Both the position numbers and the translations under genes were made by a program. Positions 1-6,160 of a stretch of DNA of 6,549 nucleotides are shown here, in pieces. The stretch is from an uncultured Actinomycetes bacterium (GTDB taxonomy: Bacteria; Actinomycetota; CALGFH01). Location: positions 1 through 6,549 of the forward strand of contig CALGFH010000019.1 in assembly GCA_937881255.1 (NCBI GenBank). The letters run 5' to 3'. Positions within the stretch are counted from its first letter, which is position 1; each line of letters starts with the position of its first letter. Under the pieces are notes generated by a model. That model saw only the letters and a program-made list of their open reading frames with translations, searched no databases and had not been told where the DNA came from.

Positions 1-105
1 CAGCGGCACGGCCAGCACGACGGCCGCCACGGCGAGGCCGGTGAGCAGCGCCCGGACGCGGTCCCGGCGCCGTTCGGGCGCTGCTGGGAGGCGGACGGCC
101 GGCAC
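1..105 (-). CDS. N-terminus of a membrane-anchored or exported protein (partial)
   Basis: Thirty-five codons of a minus-strand gene that runs off the left edge of the window. The start is a GTG at 105-103, preceded at seven bases by a strong GAGGAGGG ribosome binding site (120-113). The visible protein begins with a short Pro/Ala-rich stretch, then an arginine-rich basic patch (about residues 12-18, RRRDRVR). A hydrophobic run rich in Leu, Ala and Val follows from about residue 20 to the edge. This is the pattern of a signal anchor or signal peptide with the N-terminus inside. No lipobox cysteine is visible in the part seen. It lies downstream of the phosphotransferase on the same strand with an 89-base gap, so read-through is possible, but its own good ribosome site allows independent translation. 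The family cannot be told from 35 residues. The start and reading frame are fairly secure; the function is unknown. Confidence 0.6.
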   Translation of the reverse strand, partial: MPAVRLPAAPERRRDRVRALLTGLAVAAVVLAVPL

Positions 106-194
106 CGGTCAGCCCTCCTCCCTGGACCTCGCAGACCCCCCGGACCCGGCGAGGCTCGCAGGTTCCTTCCTGACCCGTCAACCGCCCCAGGGGC
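106..194. other. Short intergenic gap between two minus-strand genes
   Basis: Eighty-nine bases between the stop of the phosphotransferase and the start of the left-edge gene. Apart from the ribosome binding site it holds only weak symmetry. There is a GCCCC-A-GGGGC palindrome at 184-194, directly after the phosphotransferase stop, whose one-base centre is too tight for a normal hairpin. There is also a CCTCGC (127-132) / GCGAGG (149-154) inverted repeat with a 16-base loop. No T-run follows either on the minus strand. A convincing terminator or promoter is not visible. Confidence 0.4.
113..120 (-). promoter_or_regulatory. Ribosome binding site of the left-edge gene
   Basis: On the minus strand this reads GAGGAGGG, a near-perfect anti-16S match, seven bases before a GTG codon at 105-103. 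It is the main evidence that the short open frame at the left edge is a true gene start. Confidence 0.6.
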
Positions 195-1214
195 TCAGAC
201 GGCCACGATGGCGCTGTCCAACAGCAGCGACCCGAGCGCCCGCAGGGGCGCGTCCGCGAACTCGCCGGTCTCCTCCTCGCCCTGCAGCCGCATCGCCCGG
301 TCCCAGCTCAGCGCCCGCCCGACCTTGCCCACCCGGCAGGCCAGCTCCAGCTCCTCGACCAGCTCGGCGTGGGAGGCCAGGTCGCCGAACACCTCCAGGT
401 AGGCGTCCCGCGGCCGGATCACCGCCGGGTCGTCCGACGGCACCTCGAGCTGGAGCCCGATCATCCCCAGCCCGAGCAGCATGCTGGCGAACGGGTGGGC
501 GACAACGCTGTCCCCCCAGTCGTAGAACCGCACCTGGCCCACCGTCCCGGGGGCGCCGCCGTCGTCCACGAACACGTTCCAGAAGTGCAGGTCGTTGTGG
601 TCCAGACTGGCCCCGACGGCCGCCCCGCCGAGCTGCTGGCACCACCCCTGGAAGCGGCCCGCCATGGCCTCGGCCTGGCGCAGGGTCTCGCGGTCGCCCT
701 CGTTCCCGTGACGCCCGACGTAGCGCCCGACCGCCGCCACCGCCTCCTGAAACCGCTCCGGCATCACCGCCGCCCGCATGTCGGCGATCCCGAGCCCCAG
801 CAGCTCGTCGGTGTGCGGCCCCAGGTCCCGCTGGAGCTGCCCGTAGCGGGGCAGCACCTCCACCATGGCCTCGACCAGGTCGAGGTCGTCCAGCCGCTCG
901 CCCAGCCGGACCCCGCCGTCGGGCAGCAGCATCCACCCCCGCCCGGCGTCCCTGGCGATCGGCACCAGGATCCGGTCGGGCACCACCCGCTCCAGCAGCC
1001 CGTACAGACCCACCTCGAAGGCCGTCTCGGCCCCGGCCGCCTTCAGCCACACCACCCCCCGGGTGGTCGGCGCCCGCAGCACCGTCGCCCACGGCCGCAG
1101 GTGCGGCTGGGTCACCTCCCCGACCCGCCGGATCCCGTTGGCGGCCAGCTGCTGGTCCAGCCACGCCTCCGCCTCCCCGAGCCAGGCGTCCGAGGACCAC
1201 TGCCCGATCGTCAT
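195..1214 (-). CDS. APH/choline-kinase-fold phosphotransferase
   Basis: A 339-residue soluble protein with the fold of the aminoglycoside phosphotransferase (APH) family, which transfers the gamma phosphate of ATP to a hydroxyl of a small molecule. Visible motifs are Lys58 in VVWLKAAG, the likely ATP-contacting lysine of the N-lobe, and Glu67 nearby, which may pair with it. The catalytic loop is H206-N-D-L-H-F-W-N213, fitting HxDxxxxN with Asp208 as catalytic base and Asn213 as metal ligand. The metal-binding motif is FYDWGD (Asp232 and Asp235), equivalent to the kinase DFG. The length is normal for the family, and all catalytic positions are present, so it should be active. The substrate cannot be read from sequence: the family includes antibiotic kinases, choline/ethanolamine kinases and sugar or amino-sugar kinases. 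The ATG at 1214 lacks a clear ribosome binding site and sits just downstream of a possible hairpin. The gene is divergent from the signalling operon. The family call is secure; a resistance role is not supported. Confidence 0.88.
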   Translation of the reverse strand: MTIGQWSSDAWLGEAEAWLDQQLAANGIRRVGEVTQPHLRPWATVLRAPTTRGVVWLKAAGAETAFEVGLYGLLERVVPDRILVPIARDAGRGWMLLPDGGVRLGERLDDLDLVEAMVEVLPRYGQLQRDLGPHTDELLGLGIADMRAAVMPERFQEAVAAVGRYVGRHGNEGDRETLRQAEAMAGRFQGWCQQLGGAAVGASLDHNDLHFWNVFVDDGGAPGTVGQVRFYDWGDSVVAHPFASMLLGLGMIGLQLEVPSDDPAVIRPRDAYLEVFGDLASHAELVEELELACRVGKVGRALSWDRAMRLQGEEETGEFADAPLRALGSLLLDSAIVAV

Positions 1215-1357
1215 GCCGGCACTCTGGCAGGCCGGCCGGGGTCCGTGCCAGGCGCCACCCGATCCCCGTTGTGTTCGAGGTTCGGCGGGAGGACACTACT
1301 TGCGTGCCTCTGGCGGATTGGTCCTGCCTGGTTGGGGTTGTCCTCGAGGGAGGCGAG
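1215..1357. promoter_or_regulatory. Divergent intergenic region, presumed to carry promoters both ways
   Basis: This 143-base gap separates the phosphotransferase (leftward) from the kinase operon (rightward), so promoters for both are expected here. The stretch from about 1266 to 1345 is visibly less GC-rich than the genes, as promoters in GC-rich genomes often are. I see no confident -35/-10 pair. The best fragments are TTGTGT (1269-1274) with GACACT (1292-1297) for the plus strand, and TAGTGT (1298-1293) for the minus strand without a good -35. Two inverted repeats are present: CTGGCA (1224-1229) / TGCCAG (1246-1251) and GAGGACA (1289-1295) / TGTCCTC (1339-1345). Regulatory role is inferred from position. 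Confidence 0.4.
1348..1353 (+). promoter_or_regulatory. Ribosome binding site deciding the hybrid kinase start
   Basis: GGGAGG, followed by four bases (CGAG) and a GTG at 1358. The next gene has the same arrangement: GGAGG, four bases (CGAC), then ATG at 3061. This repeated spacing is the main reason for preferring 1358 over the upstream GTG at 1304, which has its own GGGAGG at 1287-1292 but 11 bases of spacing. Confidence 0.6.
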
Positions 1358-3076
1358 GTGGCCGAGGGCGTCGGGGCCGAGGGGGGGCTGCGCGAGGAGG
1401 TCGAGCGCCTCCGGCGCGACCTCGCCGAGGCCCGCGAGCAGCAGGCGGCGACGAGCGGGGTGCTGGCCGTCCTCGGCCGCGCCACCTCGGACCTCGGCGC
1501 CGTGCTGGAGACCGTGGTCGACAGCGCCCGCCGCCTCTGCCGGGCCGACATCGCCCTCATCTTCCTGCTCGAGGACGACGCCTACCGGCTGGCCATCGTG
1601 TCGGGCCCCCTCACCGAGGAGGACCGCGCCTACCTCGCCCAGCACCCCCTGGCCCAGGACCGGGGCACGCTGACCGGCCGGGTCGGGCTGGAGCGCCGGC
1701 CCCAGCAGATCGCCGACGTCCTCGCCGACCCCGAGTACGGCCGGCTCGACATCCAGCGCCACGGCGGCTTCCGGACCACCATGGGCGTCCCCATGCTGCT
1801 CGACGGCGAGGTCGTCGGCGTCCTGGTCGTCTGGCGGACCCAGGTCGACCCGTTCAGCGAGCGGGCCACCGAGCTGCTGACCACCTTCGCCGCCCAGGCG
1901 GCGATCGCCATCCGCAGCGTCGACCTGGTCAACGCCCTCCAGGCCCGGTCGGCCGAGGTGGAGGTGGCCAGCCGGCACAAGTCGGAGTTCCTGGCCAGCA
2001 TGTCGCACGAGCTGCGGACCCCGCTCAACGCCGTCATCGGGTTCTCCGAGGTCCTGCTGGAGCGGATGTTCGGCGACCTCAACGACCGCCAGGAGGAGTA
2101 CCTCCACGACATCTGGAGCTCCGGCAAGCACCTGCTGGAGCTGCTGAACGAGATCCTCGACCTGTCCAAGGTCGAGGCCGGCCAGATGACGCTGGAGCCG
2201 GCCGAGTTCTCCCTCCAGGAGGCCCTGGGCCACGGCCTCGCCCTGGTGCGCGAGCGCGCCGCCCGGCACGGCATCCGGCTCGGCCTCGAGGTGGCGCCCG
2301 ACGTCGGGCCGGTGCGCGCCGACGAGCTGCGGATCAAGCAGGTCATCGTCAACCTGCTGTCCAACGCGGTGAAGTTCACCCCCGACGGTGGCCGGGTCGA
2401 GGTCCGGGCCCGCACCGAGGGCACCGAGGTGCTGGTGACCGTGGCCGACACCGGCACCGGGGTGGCGGCCGCGGACCGCGAGCGGATCTTCGAGTCCTTC
2501 CAGCAGGGCGGCCGCCGGGCGTCGACCACCGAGGGCACCGGGCTCGGGCTGACCCTGTCCAAGCGGATCGTCGAGCTCCACGGCGGCCGGATCTGGGTCG
2601 ACAGCGAGCTCGGGGCGGGCAGCACCTTCGGGTTCGCGATCCCGGCCGGGACCCCGGCCCCGGCCGCGGCCGCCGCCGACCTCCCCGGCCGGGCCGACGG
2701 GGAGCGCACCGTGGTCGTGATCGACGACGACCGCCGCTCCATCGACCTGCTCAGCGTGTACCTGGAGGCGGCCGGGCTGCGGGTGGTCAGCGCCCGCGAC
2801 GGCCGGCGCGGGGTCGAGCTGGTCAGGGGCCTGCACCCGGCCATCGTGGTGCTGGACATCCTGCTTCCCGGGATGGACGGCTGGCAGGTCCTCGAGTCGT
2901 TGAAGGCCGACCCGGCGACGGCGGCCATCCCGGTGGTGGTCGTCTCGATCCTCGACGAGCGCGGCCGCGGGCTGGCCCTGGGCGCGACCGAGTACCTCGT
3001 CAAGCCGGTGTCCCGCGAGGGTGTGCTGGACGCCCTCGCCCGCTGCGGACCGGAGGCGACATGGCCGACCAGCTGA
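1358..3076 (+). CDS. GAF-domain hybrid sensor histidine kinase with C-terminal receiver
   Basis: With the GTG start at 1358 the protein has 572 residues and no membrane segment, so it is a cytosolic sensor kinase. Domain order: a short coiled coil (about 10-35), a GAF sensor domain (about 45-190), and a dimerisation/phosphoacceptor domain with His217 in SHELRTPL. The catalytic ATPase domain has N-box residues Asn332 and Asn336, D364-T-G-T-G, the F-box around IFESF (377-381) and G2 box GTGLGL (393-398). A Pro/Ala-rich linker (about 430-448) leads to a receiver (about 450-565) with acidic residues Asp456-458, phospho-acceptor Asp500, Ser530 and Lys549. All catalytic residues are intact. There is no HPt domain. 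The reading frame stays open far upstream, but that part is antisense to the phosphotransferase and has no domain-like sequence. GTG 1304 would add 18 residues. The last 16 bases overlap the next gene. The signal sensed by the GAF domain is unknown. Confidence 0.92.
   Translation: MAEGVGAEGGLREEVERLRRDLAEAREQQAATSGVLAVLGRATSDLGAVLETVVDSARRLCRADIALIFLLEDDAYRLAIVSGPLTEEDRAYLAQHPLAQDRGTLTGRVGLERRPQQIADVLADPEYGRLDIQRHGGFRTTMGVPMLLDGEVVGVLVVWRTQVDPFSERATELLTTFAAQAAIAIRSVDLVNALQARSAEVEVASRHKSEFLASMSHELRTPLNAVIGFSEVLLERMFGDLNDRQEEYLHDIWSSGKHLLELLNEILDLSKVEAGQMTLEPAEFSLQEALGHGLALVRERAARHGIRLGLEVAPDVGPVRADELRIKQVIVNLLSNAVKFTPDGGRVEVRARTEGTEVLVTVADTGTGVAAADRERIFESFQQGGRRASTTEGTGLGLTLSKRIVELHGGRIWVDSELGAGSTFGFAIPAGTPAPAAAAADLPGRADGERTVVVIDDDRRSIDLLSVYLEAAGLRVVSARDGRRGVELVRGLHPAIVVLDILLPGMDGWQVLESLKADPATAAIPVVVVSILDERGRGLALGATEYLVKPVSREGVLDALARCGPEATWPTS
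3052..3056 (+). promoter_or_regulatory. Ribosome binding site of the single-domain receiver
   Basis: GGAGG four bases before the ATG at 3061, located inside the end of the kinase gene. It fixes the start of the receiver and shows that its translation begins while the kinase coding sequence is still being read. Confidence 0.6.
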
Positions 3077-3453
3077 TCCTGATCATCGAGGACAACGAGC
3101 GGAACCTGAAGCTGGTCCGGGACGTGCTCCAGTTCAGCGGGTTCCGGACGGCCGAGGCCCGCACCGCCGAGGACGGCCTCGCCCTGGCCAGCGCCAGCCC
3201 GCCGGACCTGGTCCTGCTCGACCTCCAGCTGCCCGGCATCGACGGCATGGAGGCGTTCCGGCAGCTCCGGGGCAGCCCGCCGACCGCCGCCATCCCCGTC
3301 GTCGCCGTCACCGCCCTGGCCATGAAGGACGACCGCGAGCGGGTCCTGCGGGCCGGCTTCGACGGCTACCTGGAGAAGCCCATCAGCGTGCGCGCGCTGC
3401 CCGACCAGGTGCGCGCGTTCCTCACCGCCGCGGAGCTGCCCGATGACCGATGA
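3061..3453 (+). CDS. Single-domain response regulator (DivK/CheY-like)
   Basis: A 130-residue protein consisting only of a receiver domain, with no output domain. Key residues are all present: acidic pair Glu10-Asp11, phospho-acceptor Asp54 in LVLLDLQLPG, Thr84 in VAVTALAM, and Lys106 in EKPI. The start motif ILIIEDNERNLKLVRDVL resembles DivK-type regulators that often sit beside hybrid kinases and pass phosphate or act by protein contact. It overlaps the kinase by 16 bases and the following gene by 11, so the partner kinase is very probably the one encoded just upstream. With no output domain it could be a phosphate shuttle, a phosphate sink, or an allosteric regulator of the kinase or cyclase. 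The sequence does not decide among these. Confidence 0.92.
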   Translation: MADQLILIIEDNERNLKLVRDVLQFSGFRTAEARTAEDGLALASASPPDLVLLDLQLPGIDGMEAFRQLRGSPPTAAIPVVAVTALAMKDDRERVLRAGFDGYLEKPISVRALPDQVRAFLTAAELPDDR

Positions 3454-4570
3454 GCCTCTCGTCCTCGCCGTCGACGACCTGCCGGCCAACGTCCGCCTGC
3501 TCGACGCCGTGCTCAGCCCCCGCGGCTACCGTGTGCTCGGCGCCGGGTCCGGCCCGGAGGCGCTGGCGCTGGTCGCCGAGCACCGCCCCGACCTGGTCCT
3601 GCTCGACATCGTCATGCCGGAGATGGACGGCTACGAGGTCTGCCGCCGCCTCCGCCAGGACCCGGCCACCGCCTTCCTGCCCGTGGTCATGATCACCGCC
3701 AGCGGCGACCAGGAGCGGCTCCTGGCCATCGAGGCCGGCGCCGACGACTTCGTGGCCAAGCCCTTCGACCAGGCCGAGCTGCTGGCCAGGGTGCGGTCGC
3801 TGCTGCGCATCAAGCGCTACCACGACACCATCGAGGGGCAGGCGGCCGAGCTGGCCGAGTGGAACCGCACCCTGGAGCAGCGGGTCCAGGAGCAGGTGGA
3901 GCAGCTGGAGCGGATGGGCCGGCTGCGCCGGTTCCTCTCGCCCCAGCTGGCCGACCTGGTCGTCTCCTCCGGCGACGAGTCGTTCCTGGACAGCCACCGG
4001 CGCGACATCACGGTGGTCTTCTGCGACCTCCGGGCCTTCACCGCCTTCGCCGAGACCGCCGAGCCGGAGGAGGTGATGGGGGTGCTGGACGACTACTTCC
4101 AGGCCCTGGGCGACCTGGTCACCCGGTTCGAGGGCACCCTGGAGCGGTTCACCGGCGACGGGCTGATGGTGTTCTTCAACGACCCGCTGCCCTGCGAGGA
4201 CGCGCCCCTGCGGGCGGTCCGGATGGCGGTGGCCATGCGCAACCGGATCCAGGGCCTGGCCCAGGGCTGGGCCCGCCACGGCTACGACCTGGCCCTCGGG
4301 GTCGGTGTCGCCCAGGGCTACGCCACCCTCGGCCGGATCGGCTACGAGGGCCGCTCCGACTACACCGCCATCGGCAACTGCACCAACCTGGCCGCCCGGC
4401 TGTGCGCCGAGGCCCGGCCCTGGCAGATCCTGCTCAGCCCGCGGGTCCACGCCGCCGTGGAGGAGTTCGTGACCAGCGAGCCGGTGGGCGAGCTGACCCT
4501 GCGCGGCTTCTCCCGTCCGGTGGCCACCTTCAACGTGGTCGGGCTGGACGCGGCCCGGATCAGCTCGTGA
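3443..4570 (+). CDS. Receiver-regulated class III adenylate/guanylate cyclase
   Basis: A 375-residue response regulator whose output is a nucleotide cyclase, making cAMP or possibly cGMP. An N-terminal receiver (about 5-122) has Asp11-Asp12, phospho-acceptor Asp55, Thr85 and Lys106. A charged, Glu/Gln-rich coiled coil (about 128-160) leads to a class III cyclase domain (about 185-368). Metal-binding aspartates are Asp195 (VVFCDLRAFT) and Asp239 (RFTGDGLMVFF). Transition-state residues are Asn315 and Arg319 (TNLAARL). The two base-recognition positions are Arg235 and Thr308, where well-studied adenylate cyclases have Lys and Asp or Thr. ATP preference is therefore likely but not certain. Such domains work as homodimers, and phosphorylation of Asp55 probably alters dimer packing through the coiled coil. 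The ATG at 3443 has GGAG at 3432-3435, seven bases upstream. It overlaps the receiver gene by 11 bases and the ligase gene by 4. No membrane segment is seen. Confidence 0.93.
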   Translation: MTDEPLVLAVDDLPANVRLLDAVLSPRGYRVLGAGSGPEALALVAEHRPDLVLLDIVMPEMDGYEVCRRLRQDPATAFLPVVMITASGDQERLLAIEAGADDFVAKPFDQAELLARVRSLLRIKRYHDTIEGQAAELAEWNRTLEQRVQEQVEQLERMGRLRRFLSPQLADLVVSSGDESFLDSHRRDITVVFCDLRAFTAFAETAEPEEVMGVLDDYFQALGDLVTRFEGTLERFTGDGLMVFFNDPLPCEDAPLRAVRMAVAMRNRIQGLAQGWARHGYDLALGVGVAQGYATLGRIGYEGRSDYTAIGNCTNLAARLCAEARPWQILLSPRVHAAVEEFVTSEPVGELTLRGFSRPVATFNVVGLDAARISS

Positions 4571-6144
4571 CCGGCGCCGCCCGGCCGCCGACCCTGGCCG
4601 AGCTCGACCCGGGCGAGCGCGAGCGGCGGTTCGCCCTGCTCCAGGCCCGGATGCCCGAAATCTGGGGGGCCATGCGGCTCAACCAGGAGGGCGAGTCGGT
4701 GGTGGTCGTGCCGTCGGTCACCGTCGACCGGGTCGCCCAGAGCAGCGGCTCCCTCACCCAGGCCTACGAGGAGCGGTTCCTGTTCCTGCTGCTCCTGCTG
4801 CGCCAGCCGCGGCTGCGGATGGTGTACGTGACCTCGACCCCGATCGCCCCCCAGATCGTCGAGTACTACCTGGCCCTGCTGCCCGGCATCATCCCCAGCC
4901 ACGCCCGGGCCCGGCTGTCGCTGGTCGCCGTCCAGGACGGGTCGCCGCGGCCGCTCACCGAGAAGCTCCTGGAGCGGCCCCGGGTGGTGTCCCAGATCCG
5001 CTCGCTCATCCCCGACCGTCGCCGCTCCCACCTGGTGCCCTACAACACCACCCCGCTGGAACGGGACCTGGCCCTGGCCCTCGGGATCCCCATGTACGGC
5101 GCCGACCCGCGGCTGTTCCCCCTCGGCACCAAGAGCGGCTGCCGCCGGATCTTCGCCGAGGAGGGGGTGCGCCACCCGGCCGGCTTCGAGGACCTGCACA
5201 GCTTCGAGGAGGTGGTCGACGCCCTGGCCCGGCTGCGGGCCGCCAGCCCCGGCGCCGGCCAGGCCCTGGTCAAGCTCAACGAGGGCGTCTCCGGCGGCGG
5301 CAACGCCCTGGTCGAGCTGGGCGGGCTGCCCCGGCCGGGATCGGCCGAGGAGCCGGCGGCGCTGCGCGAGCGGGTCATGGCCATGCGCTTCGAGCTCCCC
5401 GGCATGCCGTTCGACGGGTACGTGGCCAAGCTGGCCGAGCGCGGCGGCATCGTCGAGGAGCTGATCTCCGGGGTCGAGCTGCGCAGCCCCAGCGTCCAGC
5501 TGCGGGTCACGCCCCTCGGCAAGGTCGAGCTGCTCTCGACCCACGACCAGCTCCTGGGCGGCCCCAGCGGCCAGAGCTACCTCGGCTGCCGGTTCCCGGC
5601 CGACTTCGCCTACGCCAGGGCGATCAGCGCCGACGCCGCCACCATCGGCCGCCGCCTGGCCCGCGAGGGGGTGCTCGGCCGGTTCGCCATCGACTTCGTG
5701 GTCGTCCGCGACAGCGCCGGCTCCTGGACCCCGTACGCGATCGAGCTCAACCTCCGCAAGGGCGGCACCACCCACCCGTTCCTGACCCTGCAGTTCCTCA
5801 CCGACGGCCGCTACGACCCGGCGACCGCCCTGTTCGTCACCCCCGACGGCCGCGAGAAGCACCTGGTCGCCACCGACCACCTCGAGGACCCGCTGCTGCG
5901 CGGCCTGCGCCACGACGACCTGTTCGACATCGTCGCCCGCCACGGCCTCCACTTCGACCAGGCCCGCCAGGCCGGCGTCGTCTTCCACATGATCAGCTGC
6001 CTGAGCGAGCACGGCCGGGTCGGCCTGACCGCCGTCGGCGACACCCCGGCCCAGGCCGACGCCACCTACCGCCGGGCCGAGCGGATCCTGCTCGAGGAGG
6101 CCGGGTCGGCCCTTGCCGACCCGGTCCTCGTGGACAGCCCGTGA
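4567..6144 (+). CDS. ATP-grasp ligase, peptide ligase PGM1-related
   Basis: A 525-residue soluble protein of the ATP-grasp superfamily, which activates a carboxylate as acyl phosphate and joins it to an amine or other nucleophile. The N-terminal part (about 20-180) looks like the pre-ATP-grasp region of PGM1-type proteins. The ATP-grasp core follows: Lys189 in GTKSGCRRIF, Lys236 and the glycine-rich loop NEGVSGGGN (238-246), the acidic pair Glu297-Glu298 in IVEELI, Asp376, and the metal-binding strand ELNLRKGGTTHPF with Glu393, Asn395 and Arg397. The C-terminal part (about 405-525) resembles the PGM1 C-terminal domain. PGM1 is the pheganomycin peptide ligase that joins a nonproteinogenic amino acid to a ribosomal peptide. 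Here no precursor peptide or tailoring gene is seen, so the substrate is unknown. The GTG start lies in the GTGA overlap with the cyclase stop and has no strong ribosome site, implying translational coupling. Family assignment is from memory of characteristic motifs; the ATP-grasp fold is much surer than the exact relation to PGM1. Confidence 0.82.
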   Translation: MTGAARPPTLAELDPGERERRFALLQARMPEIWGAMRLNQEGESVVVVPSVTVDRVAQSSGSLTQAYEERFLFLLLLLRQPRLRMVYVTSTPIAPQIVEYYLALLPGIIPSHARARLSLVAVQDGSPRPLTEKLLERPRVVSQIRSLIPDRRRSHLVPYNTTPLERDLALALGIPMYGADPRLFPLGTKSGCRRIFAEEGVRHPAGFEDLHSFEEVVDALARLRAASPGAGQALVKLNEGVSGGGNALVELGGLPRPGSAEEPAALRERVMAMRFELPGMPFDGYVAKLAERGGIVEELISGVELRSPSVQLRVTPLGKVELLSTHDQLLGGPSGQSYLGCRFPADFAYARAISADAATIGRRLAREGVLGRFAIDFVVVRDSAGSWTPYAIELNLRKGGTTHPFLTLQFLTDGRYDPATALFVTPDGREKHLVATDHLEDPLLRGLRHDDLFDIVARHGLHFDQARQAGVVFHMISCLSEHGRVGLTAVGDTPAQADATYRRAERILLEEAGSALADPVLVDSP

Positions 6145-6160
6145 GCTCCGATCAGGGAGC
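6145..6160. terminator. Possible short bidirectional hairpin between convergent genes
   Basis: GCTCC (6145-6149) and GGAGC (6156-6160) form a perfect 5-bp stem with a six-base loop, starting right after the ligase stop and spanning the permease stop. Its place between convergent genes only seven bases apart suggests a shared terminator. The stem is short and no T-run follows on either strand, so this is weak. Confidence 0.3.

Noticed and set aside
184..194. GCCCC-A-GGGGC palindrome directly after the phosphotransferase stop as a terminator
   Set aside because: The one-base centre cannot form a normal loop without opening the stem, and no T-run follows on the minus strand.
195..1214. Calling the phosphotransferase an antibiotic resistance gene
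   Set aside because: Only the general APH-fold motifs are visible. Most chromosomal members of this fold act on other substrates, and no resistance context is present.
1269..1297. TTGTGT and GACACT, 17 bases apart, as a promoter for the kinase operon
   Set aside because: The -10 match is poor (three of six bases) and such matches are common by chance. Mentioned only as the best fragment in the intergenic region.
1304..1306. Alternative GTG start for the kinase with GGGAGG at 1287-1292
   Set aside because: The 11-base spacing is longer than at the next gene, and the added 18 residues show no domain-like sequence. The GTG at 1358 has the same ribosome-site spacing as the following gene. It remains possible.
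41..1357. A long plus-strand open frame that runs without stop into the kinase, as if the kinase had a 439-residue extra N-terminus
   Set aside because: It is antisense to the phosphotransferase, which has clear catalytic motifs. Its translation is a low-complexity Arg/Pro/Ala/Ser mix with no domain. A ribosome site at 1348-1353 marks a better start.
1630..3489. A 619-codon minus-strand open frame opposite the kinase and receiver genes
   Set aside because: The plus strand encodes well-formed kinase and receiver domains. The minus-strand translation is Ser/Arg/Pro-rich without motifs and arises from G/C-rich third codon positions.
3859..4566. In-frame upstream extension of the ligase gene by 236 codons
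   Set aside because: This stretch lies within the cyclase domain in another frame and translates to Gly/Pro/Arg-rich shadow sequence. The GTG in the GTGA overlap at 4567 is the natural start.
4360..6012. A 550-codon minus-strand open frame opposite the ligase gene
   Set aside because: The translation is low-complexity Gly/Ala/Val/Asp/Gln-rich sequence without domain motifs, a shadow of the ATP-grasp gene.
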